Shown: positions 36,869 to 46,406 of the stretch, piece by piece
Position numbering within the stretch: position 1 is the first letter of the stretch
Layout of the letters: the number at the start of each line of letters is the position of its first letter
From: Sphingobacterium multivorum
Lineage (GTDB): Bacteria; Bacteroidota; Bacteroidia; Sphingobacteriales; Sphingobacteriaceae
Direction: 5' to 3'
NCBI RefSeq assembly: GCF_900457465.1
Contig: NZ_UAUU01000003.1
Location: 1-64,000, forward strand
Length of the DNA: 64,000 nt
Made by a program: the position numbers and the translations under genes
The notes under the pieces: generated by a model
What the model was told of the DNA's origin: nothing
What the model saw: only the letters and a program-made list of their open reading frames with translations
Database searches by the model: none

Positions 36869-36893
36869 AAAAAGGGCCTTTGGCCTTTTTTTT
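36869..36893 (+). terminator. second intrinsic terminator in the same gap
   Basis: A short GGCC-TTT-GGCC hairpin extended by A/T pairs and followed by eight Ts. No plus-strand gene is visible between it and the previous terminator. Confidence 0.65.
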
Positions 36894-36938
36894 ATTCCTA
36901 ATTCAGATTCACTTATTTTAACCCAAAGATACCTTGAC

Positions 36939-38054
36939 CTAGATTTTGATATAGATATTTTTCTTTCGTAAATAATAGGCGATCAACCAATTCAAAGCGA
37001 CAAATAGCAATGCAAATAGGGCGGAGGATAATTGTTGATTATGCCAACCATCAAACAGGAAATGATAGCTAAAGTTCCAAAGGTTTTGATGTTTATCCCC
37101 AATGAGAATAAATGAACAAATCGTAGGGATTAGTCCGCTAAGACAATAGATAAATAGTGTATTCCTGCGAAGTCGTCAAAGACAGTATAAAATATCCCTC
37201 TGATGTTTTGAAATTCGATGAGATAGATTAATATACAAGAAAAGAGATGGCAATACCCGTTGTGAATACGCAGTAACTGCTGGTCAGATTTTCTTATTAA
37301 TAGGAAAAGCAAATGACCATAGATAGCCCACTAAATAAGACCAGGCCTACGACAAATAGGTTCATCAGTTCACTTTTGCCGGTCAGTTTTTGAATAATGT
37401 ATTTTCCTGTGATATACCCGAATATCGTTTGACTGATGGCCGGAAATACGCTCCAGACATCCTCTGGATCAATGCTGTTCCTTCGCCGTGATAGAGGTGG
37501 GATGCACCAAAGACTCGGATATCCAGTGTCGTTCCAAACCAACCTTCCAGACTGTAAGGATCTGCAGGATTACCGTAATAGCAAATTAGCCAATAGAGGA
37601 GTAGAAGGAAGATACTAATAACTGCAGCACCTTTAGCCCTAAAATAGTATAGTATCATTGCCGTGCTGAAATAGCAGATTGCAATACGCTGCAGCACCCC
37701 AAAATACCTGTACTTGGCAAAGGGAATCCACTCGAGCTGGTGAAGACTATTCCATTCCACAAAGGGGAAAATATTTAAAAACAGACCAAGTAGAAAAAGG
37801 ATGATTGTTCTCTTGAGAATTTTATTCCAGTAAGGTACGGGTGCTAGCTGGTCGCTGTTTTTTAAAGAAAATGCCATGGAGTTTCCGACAGCAAATAAAA
37901 AAAATGGAAATATAAGATCTGTAAACGTGCATCCATGCCAGATGGAATGTTCAAGTGGAGGGAACACATGATGATAGTTGCCAGGATTATTGACGAGAAT
38001 CATAGCCGCGAGTGTAAACCCACGGAAAATATCCAGTGATTTAAAACGAGTCAT
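36939..38054 (-). pseudogene. DUF5009/heparan-alpha-glucosaminide N-acetyltransferase-like membrane protein, several frameshifts
   Basis: The ATG at 38054 starts MTRFKSLDIFRGFTLAAMIL, then the usual acyltransferase-like membrane core (HGCTFTDLIFPFFLFAVGNSMAFSL, RYFGVLQRIAICY). Near 37455 a TTT-to-TT change breaks GTAFDPEDVWS; the next frame gives VFPAISQTIFGYITGKYI. Further shifts lie near 37310-37250 and 37160. The last piece, read by me through the stop at 36939, is LFIYCLSGLIPTICSFILIG and NWLIAYYLRKKNIYIKI. The family transfers acetyl groups across membranes to glucosamine-type sugars. It is separated from the SusD gene by a terminator. Confidence 0.8.
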
Positions 38055-38069
38055 AATAAAGTGTATTGG

Positions 38070-38107
38070 TAAAAAAGGCTGTTCAAGAATACTCCTTTGA
38101 ACAGCCT
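38070..38107 (-). terminator. terminator after susD-like gene
   Basis: AGGCTGTTCAA (38076-38086) pairs with TTGAACAGCCT (38097-38107), followed on the minus strand by a T-run (38070-38076). It separates the SusC/D operon from the DUF5009 gene. Confidence 0.85.
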
Positions 38108-38120
38108 ATGCTTGGTCTAA

Positions 38121-39671
38121 TTAATAGCCTGGATTTTGAGTCAGGCTCGGGTTTGCCTGCAGTTCCAATAATGGTATTGGAAGGAGCAGGCTATTTTGGT
38201 TAAAATTATACTTAATCAACGTAGGGCTACTCTGCTTGCCGTTATCGCATGTAAATTTGATTTCATTTAATTTATTCATCACATCTACTGTGACACCATA
38301 ACGGTTTAAATCATCCCACCGTTGCCCTTCGAAAGCTAGTTCTAATCGGCGCTCGTTGAGAATGATGGCCTTTAGGGCACTGGAGCTGATACCGGATAAA
38401 TCGGCGAGCCCTGCGCGATGACGGATGACATTAAGGGTATTTATTGCCCCTGAAGTATTTCCCAGTGCGTTTTGAGCTTCTGCTTTGAGCAGAATGATGT
38501 CTGCAAGTCGTAAAAGGTAAAAATGATCGCCACTTTGGAAGCTGTTGGCATGTTTTTGCTTTACGTTAAATGGGATTTCTGTCGCAGCATCTCCGCATGG
38601 ATTCCAAAATTCATCCGCCCAAGGAACTGAATAGAACCAAATGTTGGCGTTCTTTCGTTCGGTGTCGCCAGCATTGTCATAAGCTTCGACAAGATCTTTC
38701 GATGGTGTTCCATATCGGCGCCATTCGTTTTCGTTGATTTTGCCATTTTCATCAAGATCCGGGAAAAAGAATGCGCCACCCCAGCAGCTTAGATTGGGAC
38801 TGCCGGCGATATAGGGAATCTCAATGATAGATTCACTATTATAGTTGTGTTTGCCGTCAAAAAGATCCGCATAGTTTTGAAGGAGCTGGTAACCACCTTT
38901 TCCAGCGATCACTGCATCGGCGTATTGCAATACCTTATTGTAATCTCGATCAGGGCGTTGTGCCCATATCTTGGTCAGTAAGGCATTTGCAGCCCCTTTT
39001 GTTGCTCTGACCTTGTCAATGGAAGGTTGCCCAAATCCATCGGGTAGGTTGTTTGCAGCAACTTGCAGATCCGAATCGATAAAATCATAAACCTCGGCTA
39101 CAGTTGATCGCTTGATGCGTAATACTTCTGCATCTGTACTGTTGGAGTGTTTTTCCAAGGGCACACCACCATAAAGCTTGACCAATTGATAATAATGGAA
39201 GGCCCTTAAAAATGAAGCTTCTCCAAGAATTTGTTTGCGTCTTTCATCCGAAAAAGTAGGATCTGTGACCTTATCAACGTTGTCAATAACGATATTGCAT
39301 TTTGAGATTGCTCCATACAGTTCTTCCCAGTCCCTGCGTACCATTTCATTGGTATTGGTGATGTTATTATAGTCAATTTGTGCAAAATCTATTTCGCCAC
39401 CACCGGCAGCATGGGCATTATCAGAGCGAATATCTGTTTGCAGAATCATTTCCCATTGATAATAATTGGCATTGCTCCCTGGACGAGTGCCATTGCCTAT
39501 AAAAGAATTATAGGCTCCGTTTAATGCTTTCTCAATATTGTCTCCTGTGAGATAGGCATTTTCGCTCGTTACCGTGGAGGTAGGCTGAAGATCTAAAAAC
39601 TTTTTGCAGGAATTTAGAGTAAGCGATGTCAATAAGGCTATGGCCAATGAAGTATATCTAGTTGATTTCAT
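38121..39671 (-). CDS. SusD/RagB-family nutrient-binding outer-membrane lipoprotein
   Basis: 516 residues. The signal peptide ends LTLNSC, then KKFLDLQPTSTVTSENAYLT, the typical SusD start. TPR-like helices follow (FLRAFHYYQLVKLYGGVPL), and the C-terminal RagB motif AFEGQRWDDLNRYGV precedes the usual NPSLTQNPGY ending. It forms the lid of the SusC transporter encoded just upstream (18-base gap). The ligand is unknown; there is no glycosidase in this operon. Confidence 0.93.
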   Translation of the reverse strand: MKSTRYTSLAIALLTSLTLNSCKKFLDLQPTSTVTSENAYLTGDNIEKALNGAYNSFIGNGTRPGSNANYYQWEMILQTDIRSDNAHAAGGGEIDFAQIDYNNITNTNEMVRRDWEELYGAISKCNIVIDNVDKVTDPTFSDERRKQILGEASFLRAFHYYQLVKLYGGVPLEKHSNSTDAEVLRIKRSTVAEVYDFIDSDLQVAANNLPDGFGQPSIDKVRATKGAANALLTKIWAQRPDRDYNKVLQYADAVIAGKGGYQLLQNYADLFDGKHNYNSESIIEIPYIAGSPNLSCWGGAFFFPDLDENGKINENEWRRYGTPSKDLVEAYDNAGDTERKNANIWFYSVPWADEFWNPCGDAATEIPFNVKQKHANSFQSGDHFYLLRLADIILLKAEAQNALGNTSGAINTLNVIRHRAGLADLSGISSSALKAIILNERRLELAFEGQRWDDLNRYGVTVDVMNKLNEIKFTCDNGKQSSPTLIKYNFNQNSLLLPIPLLELQANPSLTQNPGY

Positions 39672-39689
39672 TTTTTGTAAGCTAAAAGG

Positions 39690-42600
39690 TTAAAAAGTTA
39701 GGTTTAAACCAACAATAAAGGTGCGTGCCTGCGGCGAAGTACCAAAATCGATACCGGGCGCCATATTGGAGCTCACGGTTTGCTGATTAGTTCCCCCATA
39801 CATGCTTACCTCAGGATCCAAACCTGAGTATTTGGTGAATGTTAACAGATTCTCGCCCGTCACATAAAAACGGACCTTATTGAGCTTCCATCTTTCAAGC
39901 ACTTGTTTAGGTAGCGTGTAGGCCAGGGTCATCGATTTTACCCTGAGGTAAGAACCTTTCTCTACAAAACGGGAGGAAATTTGTGAATTGTAGTTGTCAT
40001 CTGTATTGTTTAGATCCGGACGTGGCATAGTACTGTTGTTGTTATCAACAGTCCATCTGTTTAACACGGCAACACTTTGGTTTCTCGGTTCCCACATACC
40101 TTCTGTATAAATACGCGTCGCATTAAGGATATCATTTCCCTGTACCCCCTGTAAGAAAAAGGAAAAGTTGAAGTTCTTATAGCTGAAATCATTGGTCATG
40201 CCATAAGAGAATTTTGGTGTAGCATTCCCGATGATAGCCATATCACTCGTTTGAAGACCTGCTTCCGGATCAGCCATCTGATAGATCATATCTCCGGTCT
40301 CTGGATTGACGCCTTTTGCGATATAGCCCCAGAAGGACCCCAATGCAACGCCTTCTTTTGCAATCGTACTATTACCCCGACCATCGATATTTCCGTCATA
40401 ATAGGTTCCGCCATCAATATTCAGGACTTTATTGCGATTGAGCCCAAAAGTCACAGTTGTATTCCATTTGAAATCGTGAACGAAATTTCGGCTACTCAAT
40501 TCGAATTCAAAACCTCTATTTTGTAGGTCGCCTAAGTTTTTCAGCGCAGTTCTATAGCCCGAACTGTACGGAACCCTTGAGCTGAGAAGTAGGCCTACAG
40601 TCCTTTTTGCATAATAATCTGCACCAAATATCAATCTCGAATTAAAGAAACTGGCATCCACACCAATATCGGTCTGATTTGTTGTTTCCCATTTTAAATT
40701 GGGATTGTCCAGGGTAGCAGGCGTATAACCGGGTACAACTTGGTCGCCGATGTTATATGATCCTGTCACGTCGACTAAACCGAGATAGGAAAAGGCCGGA
40801 ATTTGGCTATTTCCAACTTTACCCCAACTCGCACGGATTTTCAAATCGTTTACGGTGTTTTTCAGCGAACTGAAGAAATCTTCATTGGATAAACGCCAAC
40901 CGGCAGAGAAAGAAGGGAAGTAGCCCCAGCGGTTATTTGGGCCAAATACAGATGATGCGTCAGCCCGCAGATTTGCTGTAAATAGGTACTTGTCGTTATA
41001 ATCATAACCAATTTTTGCGATGCCAGATACAGTGGATACAGCGGCGTCTACTGCCGTAGGCATCGCTGTGATCATCGAACCACCATTGACCGTGTGGATT
41101 GCTGGATTAGCAAAATTTTGCGTAGCAATATTTGAGGTTGTTGTTTGTGTTTTCGTTGTAATATAGCCTAATAAGCCTGTAAAGTGGTGCTTGTCACTAA
41201 AGGTTCTATTATAGTTTAATGTATTTTCGGACATCCAATACTGATTGTCCTGCTGCTGGAGCGTTGCCATACCCTTATATTTTCGACCTTCCGTTGTACG
41301 AAAAGGATCTACGAAACTGCGGTACTGGTTGTTAAATTTCTCATACCCAAACAGCGATTTGAATTTTAATCCAGGTAGGATATTGGCTTCCACAAAGGCA
41401 TTTCCTGTAAATCTGTTGTTGATATAGCTGTGCTCGTTGCCTGTTGCCAATGCAACGGGGTTGTCAAGATCTGTATAGAATGGATCTACTGTGAAAGCAC
41501 CTTTGTCGCCATATATTCCGATTACTGGAGAGCCCAGATAAGCATTCATGATGACTCCATTTCGGGAGTTCTCGGTAATATCCACGTCGTACCAACGGTT
41601 GTACGATAAGCTGGTCCCCACCTTAAAGATTTTATTGATCTGATGATCCAAATTAACCTTGAAATTGACCTTGTTTACTGTATTTGTGATGACCGTACCA
41701 TTATCTTTTTGATAAGATCCCGAGATGTAAAACCCTGTCTTTTCATCTCCACCGCGTACTGAAGCCTGGTATTTTTGGCTGTGACCGGTGCGGAATAGCT
41801 GATCTGGCCAGTTTGTATCAGCGGTATATTTCGACCAATCCAAGGCTTCTCCCATCTCAGTCATTAATTCTCTATATTGTGCCGCATTTAGAACACTAGG
41901 CTTTTTTCTGATGCCTGAAAATCCTTGATAGGTTTCGAAATTTACCTGTGTCTTACCGTTTGTTCCTCTTTTGGTTGTAATCAATACAACGCCATTTGCG
42001 CCAGAAGATCCATAGACAGCGGCTGAAGCAGCATCCTTTAATACAGAAATGCTTTGAATATCGGATGGATTGAGCTCCGATATGTTTTCAGTAGGAACAC
42101 CATCTACAATGTATAATGGATTGCTACCTGCAGTAATTGTTGAAGTTCCGCGAACGCGAATAGAGAAGCCAGCTTGAGGTTGTCCGGAAGATTTTACAAT
42201 TTCCACCCCCGCCATTTTGCCCTCCATAGCACTCGCTAATTGGGTCACAGGGCGATCTTCAATATCTTTTGTACTCATGGTTGCAATGGCTCCCGTGATG
42301 TCTTTTTTCTTCTGTGTTCCAAAACCGACCACAACGATCTGTTCCAGTTGGTTGTTGGCAGTTTTTAGCTGTATATTGAGGTAACTATTGGAACCTACCG
42401 TACTACTGATAGTCTCATAACCTATTGAACTAAAGCTGAGTTGATGGGTAGTAGTCGCTTCAATAGAAAACTCACCTTTGCTGTCTGTTTCCGTTTGTTT
42501 ACCTGTTGTTGTATTGCGGATGGTGACCCCTGTTAATGCTTTACCGTCGCCATCGGTAACGCGCCCTTTGACAAGCTGTTGTATATTGATCGTGTTTCTT

Positions 42601-42962
42601 AAAGGTATGTCATCTATTTTCCTTTTTAGGACAATGGTGTTATTGACAATTTTGTATGAATACGACAGTTCTTTCAGGTTGTCATCCAGAATTTCAACAA
42701 TAGAACCATCTTTATGGTTTATGCGGATTTTTTGGTTATCATTAATCTGTGAGTTATCGTACAGAAACACATAAGAACTCTGACGCTCGATTTCTTTAGC
42801 AAACTTTGCCAAAGTGTATTCCTTGTCTTGTAACTTGATTTTAGATTGGTTTACATTCGCCATCGCCAAATTATTTGCATGGGAAACGCATTGGATAGCA
42901 AGTAAAGCAGCAAATAGTTTTGCCTTTTTACCAGCCCCTTGGATGGTTTTAAGTTTATACAT
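39690..42962 (-). CDS. SusC/RagA TonB-dependent transporter with STN signalling domain
   Basis: 1090 residues. After the signal peptide comes a secretin/TonB N-terminal (STN) domain at about 45-115 (YTLAKFAKEIERQSSYVFLYDN), then a carboxypeptidase-D-like repeat (VKGRVTDGDGKALTGVTI), the TonB-box/plug (EQIVVVGFGTQKKKDITGA, YIVDGVPTENISELNPSDIQSISVLKDAASAAVYG) and the 22-strand barrel. The STN domain marks it as a transducer that signals through FecR to the sigma factor, whose genes lie immediately upstream. It is a complete, undamaged long ORF. Confidence 0.95.
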   Translation of the reverse strand: MYKLKTIQGAGKKAKLFAALLAIQCVSHANNLAMANVNQSKIKLQDKEYTLAKFAKEIERQSSYVFLYDNSQINDNQKIRINHKDGSIVEILDDNLKELSYSYKIVNNTIVLKRKIDDIPLRNTINIQQLVKGRVTDGDGKALTGVTIRNTTTGKQTETDSKGEFSIEATTTHQLSFSSIGYETISSTVGSNSYLNIQLKTANNQLEQIVVVGFGTQKKKDITGAIATMSTKDIEDRPVTQLASAMEGKMAGVEIVKSSGQPQAGFSIRVRGTSTITAGSNPLYIVDGVPTENISELNPSDIQSISVLKDAASAAVYGSSGANGVVLITTKRGTNGKTQVNFETYQGFSGIRKKPSVLNAAQYRELMTEMGEALDWSKYTADTNWPDQLFRTGHSQKYQASVRGGDEKTGFYISGSYQKDNGTVITNTVNKVNFKVNLDHQINKIFKVGTSLSYNRWYDVDITENSRNGVIMNAYLGSPVIGIYGDKGAFTVDPFYTDLDNPVALATGNEHSYINNRFTGNAFVEANILPGLKFKSLFGYEKFNNQYRSFVDPFRTTEGRKYKGMATLQQQDNQYWMSENTLNYNRTFSDKHHFTGLLGYITTKTQTTTSNIATQNFANPAIHTVNGGSMITAMPTAVDAAVSTVSGIAKIGYDYNDKYLFTANLRADASSVFGPNNRWGYFPSFSAGWRLSNEDFFSSLKNTVNDLKIRASWGKVGNSQIPAFSYLGLVDVTGSYNIGDQVVPGYTPATLDNPNLKWETTNQTDIGVDASFFNSRLIFGADYYAKRTVGLLLSSRVPYSSGYRTALKNLGDLQNRGFEFELSSRNFVHDFKWNTTVTFGLNRNKVLNIDGGTYYDGNIDGRGNSTIAKEGVALGSFWGYIAKGVNPETGDMIYQMADPEAGLQTSDMAIIGNATPKFSYGMTNDFSYKNFNFSFFLQGVQGNDILNATRIYTEGMWEPRNQSVAVLNRWTVDNNNSTMPRPDLNNTDDNYNSQISSRFVEKGSYLRVKSMTLAYTLPKQVLERWKLNKVRFYVTGENLLTFTKYSGLDPEVSMYGGTNQQTVSSNMAPGIDFGTSPQARTFIVGLNLTF

Positions 42963-42997
42963 AATTAGTTGGGTAAGTTTGTTTTATATTAGATAAT

Positions 42998-44137
42998 TTA
43001 GAGTTCAACTTCAATTTTATTGTTTTCCAATCGGCATTTTATATCCAGAAAGTTGAGGGTCTCAACCAGTTGCTGGGCAGTTGAATTGCGTTTTATCTTA
43101 CCTGTCAGTTCACGCTTGTCATTTGTTCCTTTATACACGATATCCACATTATACCAGCGTTTTATGGCGGCAAGCGCATCTTTAATGGGTGTCGATTCGA
43201 AATAGAAAAAACCATTTTTCCAGGCCATTGCTTCTTCGATATTGGCTTCTGCTACGATAAGATTCCCGCCAGTGGTAAATGCTGCTTGACCAGGTTTCAG
43301 CATTTTTGACTTACCGAATTGCGAGACTTGTACAGAACCGGCTATAAGTGTGGTTTTATTGTGTTCATTTGGATAAGAGCGTACATTAAAATGGGTTCCG
43401 AATACACGAATGGTCTGTTCATTGGATCGCACATAGAAGGGGCGCTTGCTATCGTGGCTGACCTCAAAATAGCCCTCCCCAGATAATTTTACTTCCCGGC
43501 TATTCGACGCAAAAGATTCAGGAAACGTCAGCACGGATCCAGCATTTAGCCACACCTTACTGCCATCGGCCAAAATGATCGTATACTCTGTTCCAATCGG
43601 GGTTTCAATGGTATTGGTACGGCTTGTAGCAGTTTTCCTACTGGCTGTAAATTGATATTGCACGGTTCCGGAAGCAGTCGTAATTACTTTCACCTGTTCA
43701 TCCTGATGGAGAACGCGCTGTTGCTGGGCAGAAAGATCAATTTTGGTTCCATCGGCTAAAGTTAATACGGCCGCCTTAATGCCCGGGTGAACCTGTTGTT
43801 GCATCTTCACGGCTACCCGCTGGCTATCTCCAGATGTTCTTTTAACAAGGTAAAGGGGTAATATAAACAACAGTGCCAAAGCAGCAGCTATTCCACCCAA
43901 CTTCACCCGTTGCGGAATTCGCCTGATTTTTGACGCTTGGATTTCCTGCTTTATATTGGAAAATAACAGCTCTTTGAGTTGTTGTTCATCGGTTGCCAGC
44001 CCCTCAGGAATAGGGAGAGGTTCGCCATTACTTGTTTCATACCACTCTTGCAATTCGGCTTCCTCTTCAGGGGTACATGTGCCTTGAAGCCATTTGTAAG
44101 CCAATTGCTTTATCCGGAATTGATTATGATCAACCAT
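42998..44137 (-). CDS. FecR-family anti-sigma factor
   Basis: 379 residues. The cytosolic N-terminus (YKWLQGTCTPEEEAELQEWYE) binds the sigma factor, one TM segment lies at about 84-101 (LGGIAAALALLFILPLYLV), and the periplasmic FecR domain follows (IETPIGTEYTIILADGSKVWLNAGSVLTFP, GEGYFEVSHD, GTHFNVRSYP) with a C-terminal STN-like/DUF4974 part (TPIKDALAAIKRWYNVDIVYKG). It links the ECF sigma factor at 44204 to the STN domain of SusC. The gaps on both sides are short, so a single operon is likely. Confidence 0.93.
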   Translation of the reverse strand: MVDHNQFRIKQLAYKWLQGTCTPEEEAELQEWYETSNGEPLPIPEGLATDEQQLKELLFSNIKQEIQASKIRRIPQRVKLGGIAAALALLFILPLYLVKRTSGDSQRVAVKMQQQVHPGIKAAVLTLADGTKIDLSAQQQRVLHQDEQVKVITTASGTVQYQFTASRKTATSRTNTIETPIGTEYTIILADGSKVWLNAGSVLTFPESFASNSREVKLSGEGYFEVSHDSKRPFYVRSNEQTIRVFGTHFNVRSYPNEHNKTTLIAGSVQVSQFGKSKMLKPGQAAFTTGGNLIVAEANIEEAMAWKNGFFYFESTPIKDALAAIKRWYNVDIVYKGTNDKRELTGKIKRNSTAQQLVETLNFLDIKCRLENNKIEVEL

Positions 44138-44203
44138 ATTTAGGGTTATTTATATATAGAGTCCCTAGATTGGGTTGATACCCTGACAAGAAGAGAAAAA
44201 AAA

Positions 44204-44770
44204 TCACAAAGTAATCAGAAAGCGCTGAATACCAGCGCGTATTTTTTTTAAGGCACGGCTTAATTGGGTTTCGACCGTTTTCACAGAGATGTTCATGTGC
44301 TCAGCGATCTGTTTATAAGTGAGTCCTTCTTCGCGGGATAATTTGAAAACAAGCTGGCATTTTTCGGGCAGTTCCGAAACAAGCTGATCCAGCCGAACTC
44401 GAAGTTCTTCAAACTGAAGCCAATCTTCCGTCGAGTTATCGAAATCGGCCCATTCCGTATCGTGTTTAAAAGCTTCCTGCTTGTATTGTTGCGCCAGATA
44501 TTTAAAGACTTTGTATTTAACGGCCACAGCGAGGTAGGAGGCGAGATTGCTTTCAATTTGGAGTTGATGGCGTCTCAGCCAAAGCGAAGTAAAGATGTTT
44601 TGTACGATTTCTTGCGCGTCTTCCAGCGAATTTGTTTTGCGCGCAGCCTGGTAATAAAGCTTTTTCCAATAGCGATCATACAAAGCTTCGAAAGCTAAGC
44701 TATCGTCTTGTTGAACCAATACAATCAACTCTTCATCTGAATGGCCTCCAAAATCTTTCATGCAAGACAA
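44204..44770 (-). CDS. ECF RNA polymerase sigma factor (FecI-like, SusC/D regulator)
   Basis: 188 residues. Region 2 (LAFEALYDRYWKKLYYQAARKTNSLEDAQEIVQNIFTSLWLRR) and region 4 (LVSELPEKCQLVFKLSREEGLTYKQIAEHMNISVKTVETQLSRALKKIR) are typical of the RpoE/Bacteroides family paired with FecR. It is the first gene of the sigma-fecR-susC-susD operon and would drive it when the receptor binds its substrate. Confidence 0.93.
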   Translation of the reverse strand: MSCMKDFGGHSDEELIVLVQQDDSLAFEALYDRYWKKLYYQAARKTNSLEDAQEIVQNIFTSLWLRRHQLQIESNLASYLAVAVKYKVFKYLAQQYKQEAFKHDTEWADFDNSTEDWLQFEELRVRLDQLVSELPEKCQLVFKLSREEGLTYKQIAEHMNISVKTVETQLSRALKKIRAGIQRFLITL

Positions 44771-44921
44771 TAATTTGTTTTTCTACGGTTAACGACGTGT
44801 AATGCGAATCGCGCTATAAATGTAGGGACTAAATTAGCAATAATGCAACTTTAATCTGTAAAAGCTGGTTTTGAACAGCTAAATACCTATTTTACAAAGA
44901 CCAAGGGGAGGGCAAATAGGC

Positions 44922-44961
44922 AAAAAAAAAGAGTATCTGTTGATTCAGGTACTCTTTTTTT
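44922..44961 (-). terminator. terminator after the LOG-family gene
   Basis: AAAAAAGAGTA (44925-44935) pairs with TACTCTTTTTT (44950-44960), with inner CTG/CAG, close to the minus-strand stop at 44973. Confidence 0.8.
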
Positions 44962-44972
44962 ACGGGTACTTC

Positions 44973-45683
44973 TTAGAAGTTTGGTTTCAACAAGTATTTG
45001 TCGTAGAATCGGAAAATATGATCCGCAGCCTCTTCGGCAGTATCGACAATACGGTATAGTTTCAAATCTTCTTCGCTGATATATTTGTTAGGAATCATTG
45101 TATTCTGAACCCAGTCCATCAACCCTTTCCAATATTCAGAGCCAACCAACACGATTGGAAAACGTGCAATTTTGCCGGTTTGAATCAATGTGATTGCTTC
45201 AAAAAGCTCATCCATGGTTCCAAAGCCTCCTGGCATAACAATATAACCCTGAGAATACTTCATGAACATCACTTTTCTGACGAAAAAGTACTTGAATTCA
45301 AGTAGTTTGTCGCGATCAATATATTTGTTGTGAAACTGCTCAAATGGTAATTCAATATTTAGACCAACAGACTTTCCTCCGGATTCATAAGCACCTTTAT
45401 TGGCTGCTTCCATAATTCCAGGTCCACCGCCCGAGATAATACCATAACCGCGTTCTGTCAATAAACTGGCAATATCGACCGCCATTTGATAATATTTGTG
45501 TTCACGTGGCGTACGTGCTGATCCAAATATCGATACACAGGGACCAATTTTTGCCAATTTCTCAAATCCGTCCACAAACTCTGACATCACTTTAAAAATC
45601 TGCCATGAGTCCTTAACTTTAATTTCCTGCCATGTTTTGTTTTCAAATGCGCGGATAATTTTATCTTCTTTTGTAATGTCCAT
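44973..45683 (-). CDS. LOG family (TIGR00730) nucleotide 5'-monophosphate phosphoribohydrolase
   Basis: 236 residues from the ATG at 45683 (the frame extends upstream, but the extension has no family support). Rossmann-like lysine-decarboxylase-like fold with SIFGSARTPREHKYYQMA, ISGGGPGIMEAANKGAYESGG and the diagnostic PGGFGTMDELFEAITLIQTGK, which contains the catalytic Glu and Arg region. Family members cleave the N-glycosidic bond of nucleoside monophosphates, including cytokinin nucleotides. It is divergent from recR. Confidence 0.88.
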   Translation of the reverse strand: MDITKEDKIIRAFENKTWQEIKVKDSWQIFKVMSEFVDGFEKLAKIGPCVSIFGSARTPREHKYYQMAVDIASLLTERGYGIISGGGPGIMEAANKGAYESGGKSVGLNIELPFEQFHNKYIDRDKLLEFKYFFVRKVMFMKYSQGYIVMPGGFGTMDELFEAITLIQTGKIARFPIVLVGSEYWKGLMDWVQNTMIPNKYISEEDLKLYRIVDTAEEAADHIFRFYDKYLLKPNF

Positions 45684-45779
45684 ATATAACGTTATACATT
45701 TAATTCTAAATTCCAATTTTTCAAAAAGGAATACAATATAGCTATTTTTTTAATAGTAGCTACTTTTTCTGATTATTCT

Positions 45780-45787
45780 TACATTTG
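45780..45787 (+). promoter_or_regulatory. bacteroidete -7 box abutting recR
   Basis: TACATTTG matches TAnnTTTG. The ATG of recR follows 4 bases after its end, so transcription would begin at or beside the start codon, giving a leaderless message. Confidence 0.45.
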
Positions 45788-45791
45788 CATT

Positions 45792-46406
45792 ATGAATTTT
45801 TCTTCTAAACTTCTTGAGAATGCCGTCGCTGAATTTGGAAAACTACCAGGCGTAGGGCAAAAGACAGCATTACGACTGGTTTTGCATCTGCTGAAGCAAT
45901 CCGATGCGGATGTAGCCCGTTTTACAGCCGCTATTGATCGCTTGAAAGAAGATATTCAGTATTGCCAGGAATGTTTCAATATTTCGGATCACAGTATATG
46001 TGAGATATGTGCCTCCTTTAAACGTGATAAAAGCTTGATTTGTGTTGTGGAAGATACACGTGATGTGATGGCCATTGAAAATACAAATTCCTATCAAGGT
46101 GTATATCATGTATTGGGTGGGTTAATTTCGCCAATGGACGGTATTGGTCCTGCGGATCTAAAAATTGAGGGATTACTCAATCGAATTCAAAGAGGTGAGG
46201 TGGAAGAAGTTATTCTGGCACTTTCAGCAACAATGGAAGGGGATACCACCATTTTTTATTTATATCGCAAATTGCGTGAGTTTGATGTTAAAATTACAAC
46301 CATTGCCCGCGGTATAGCCTTTGGTGGTGAATTGGAATATGTGGATGAACTGACCTTAGGACGGTCCATTGCGACACGGGTGCCTTACGAGCGCAATGTT
46401 GGTTAA
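45792..46406 (+). CDS. recR: recombination mediator protein RecR
   Basis: 204 residues. HhH motif LPGVGQKTALRLVLHLL, C4 zinc finger (CQECFNISDHSICEIC) and TOPRIM domain (ICVVEDTRDVMAIENTNSYQGVYHVLGGLISPMDGIGP) are all in the usual order. It loads RecA with RecF/RecO at gaps. The last 4 bases overlap the end of the convergent MpaB-like gene. Confidence 0.96.
   Translation: MNFSSKLLENAVAEFGKLPGVGQKTALRLVLHLLKQSDADVARFTAAIDRLKEDIQYCQECFNISDHSICEICASFKRDKSLICVVEDTRDVMAIENTNSYQGVYHVLGGLISPMDGIGPADLKIEGLLNRIQRGEVEEVILALSATMEGDTTIFYLYRKLREFDVKITTIARGIAFGGELEYVDELTLGRSIATRVPYERNVG

Larger units (their letters stand above)
36292..36938. other. 647-base gap with two plus-strand terminators; possible small RNAs
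   Basis: No convincing ORF. Two intrinsic terminators on the plus strand (36561-36596 and 36869-36893) are not needed by each other, which implies at least one short transcript between them. A GC-rich patch (GCGCGCG near 36471) and a repeated TTTGTCCCCC/TTTTGTCCCCC pair near 36720-36740 are the only other features. Confidence 0.4.

Noticed and set aside
38121..42962. A polysaccharide utilisation locus with defined substrate
   Set aside because: No CAZyme is in the operon, so naming a glycan would be guesswork.
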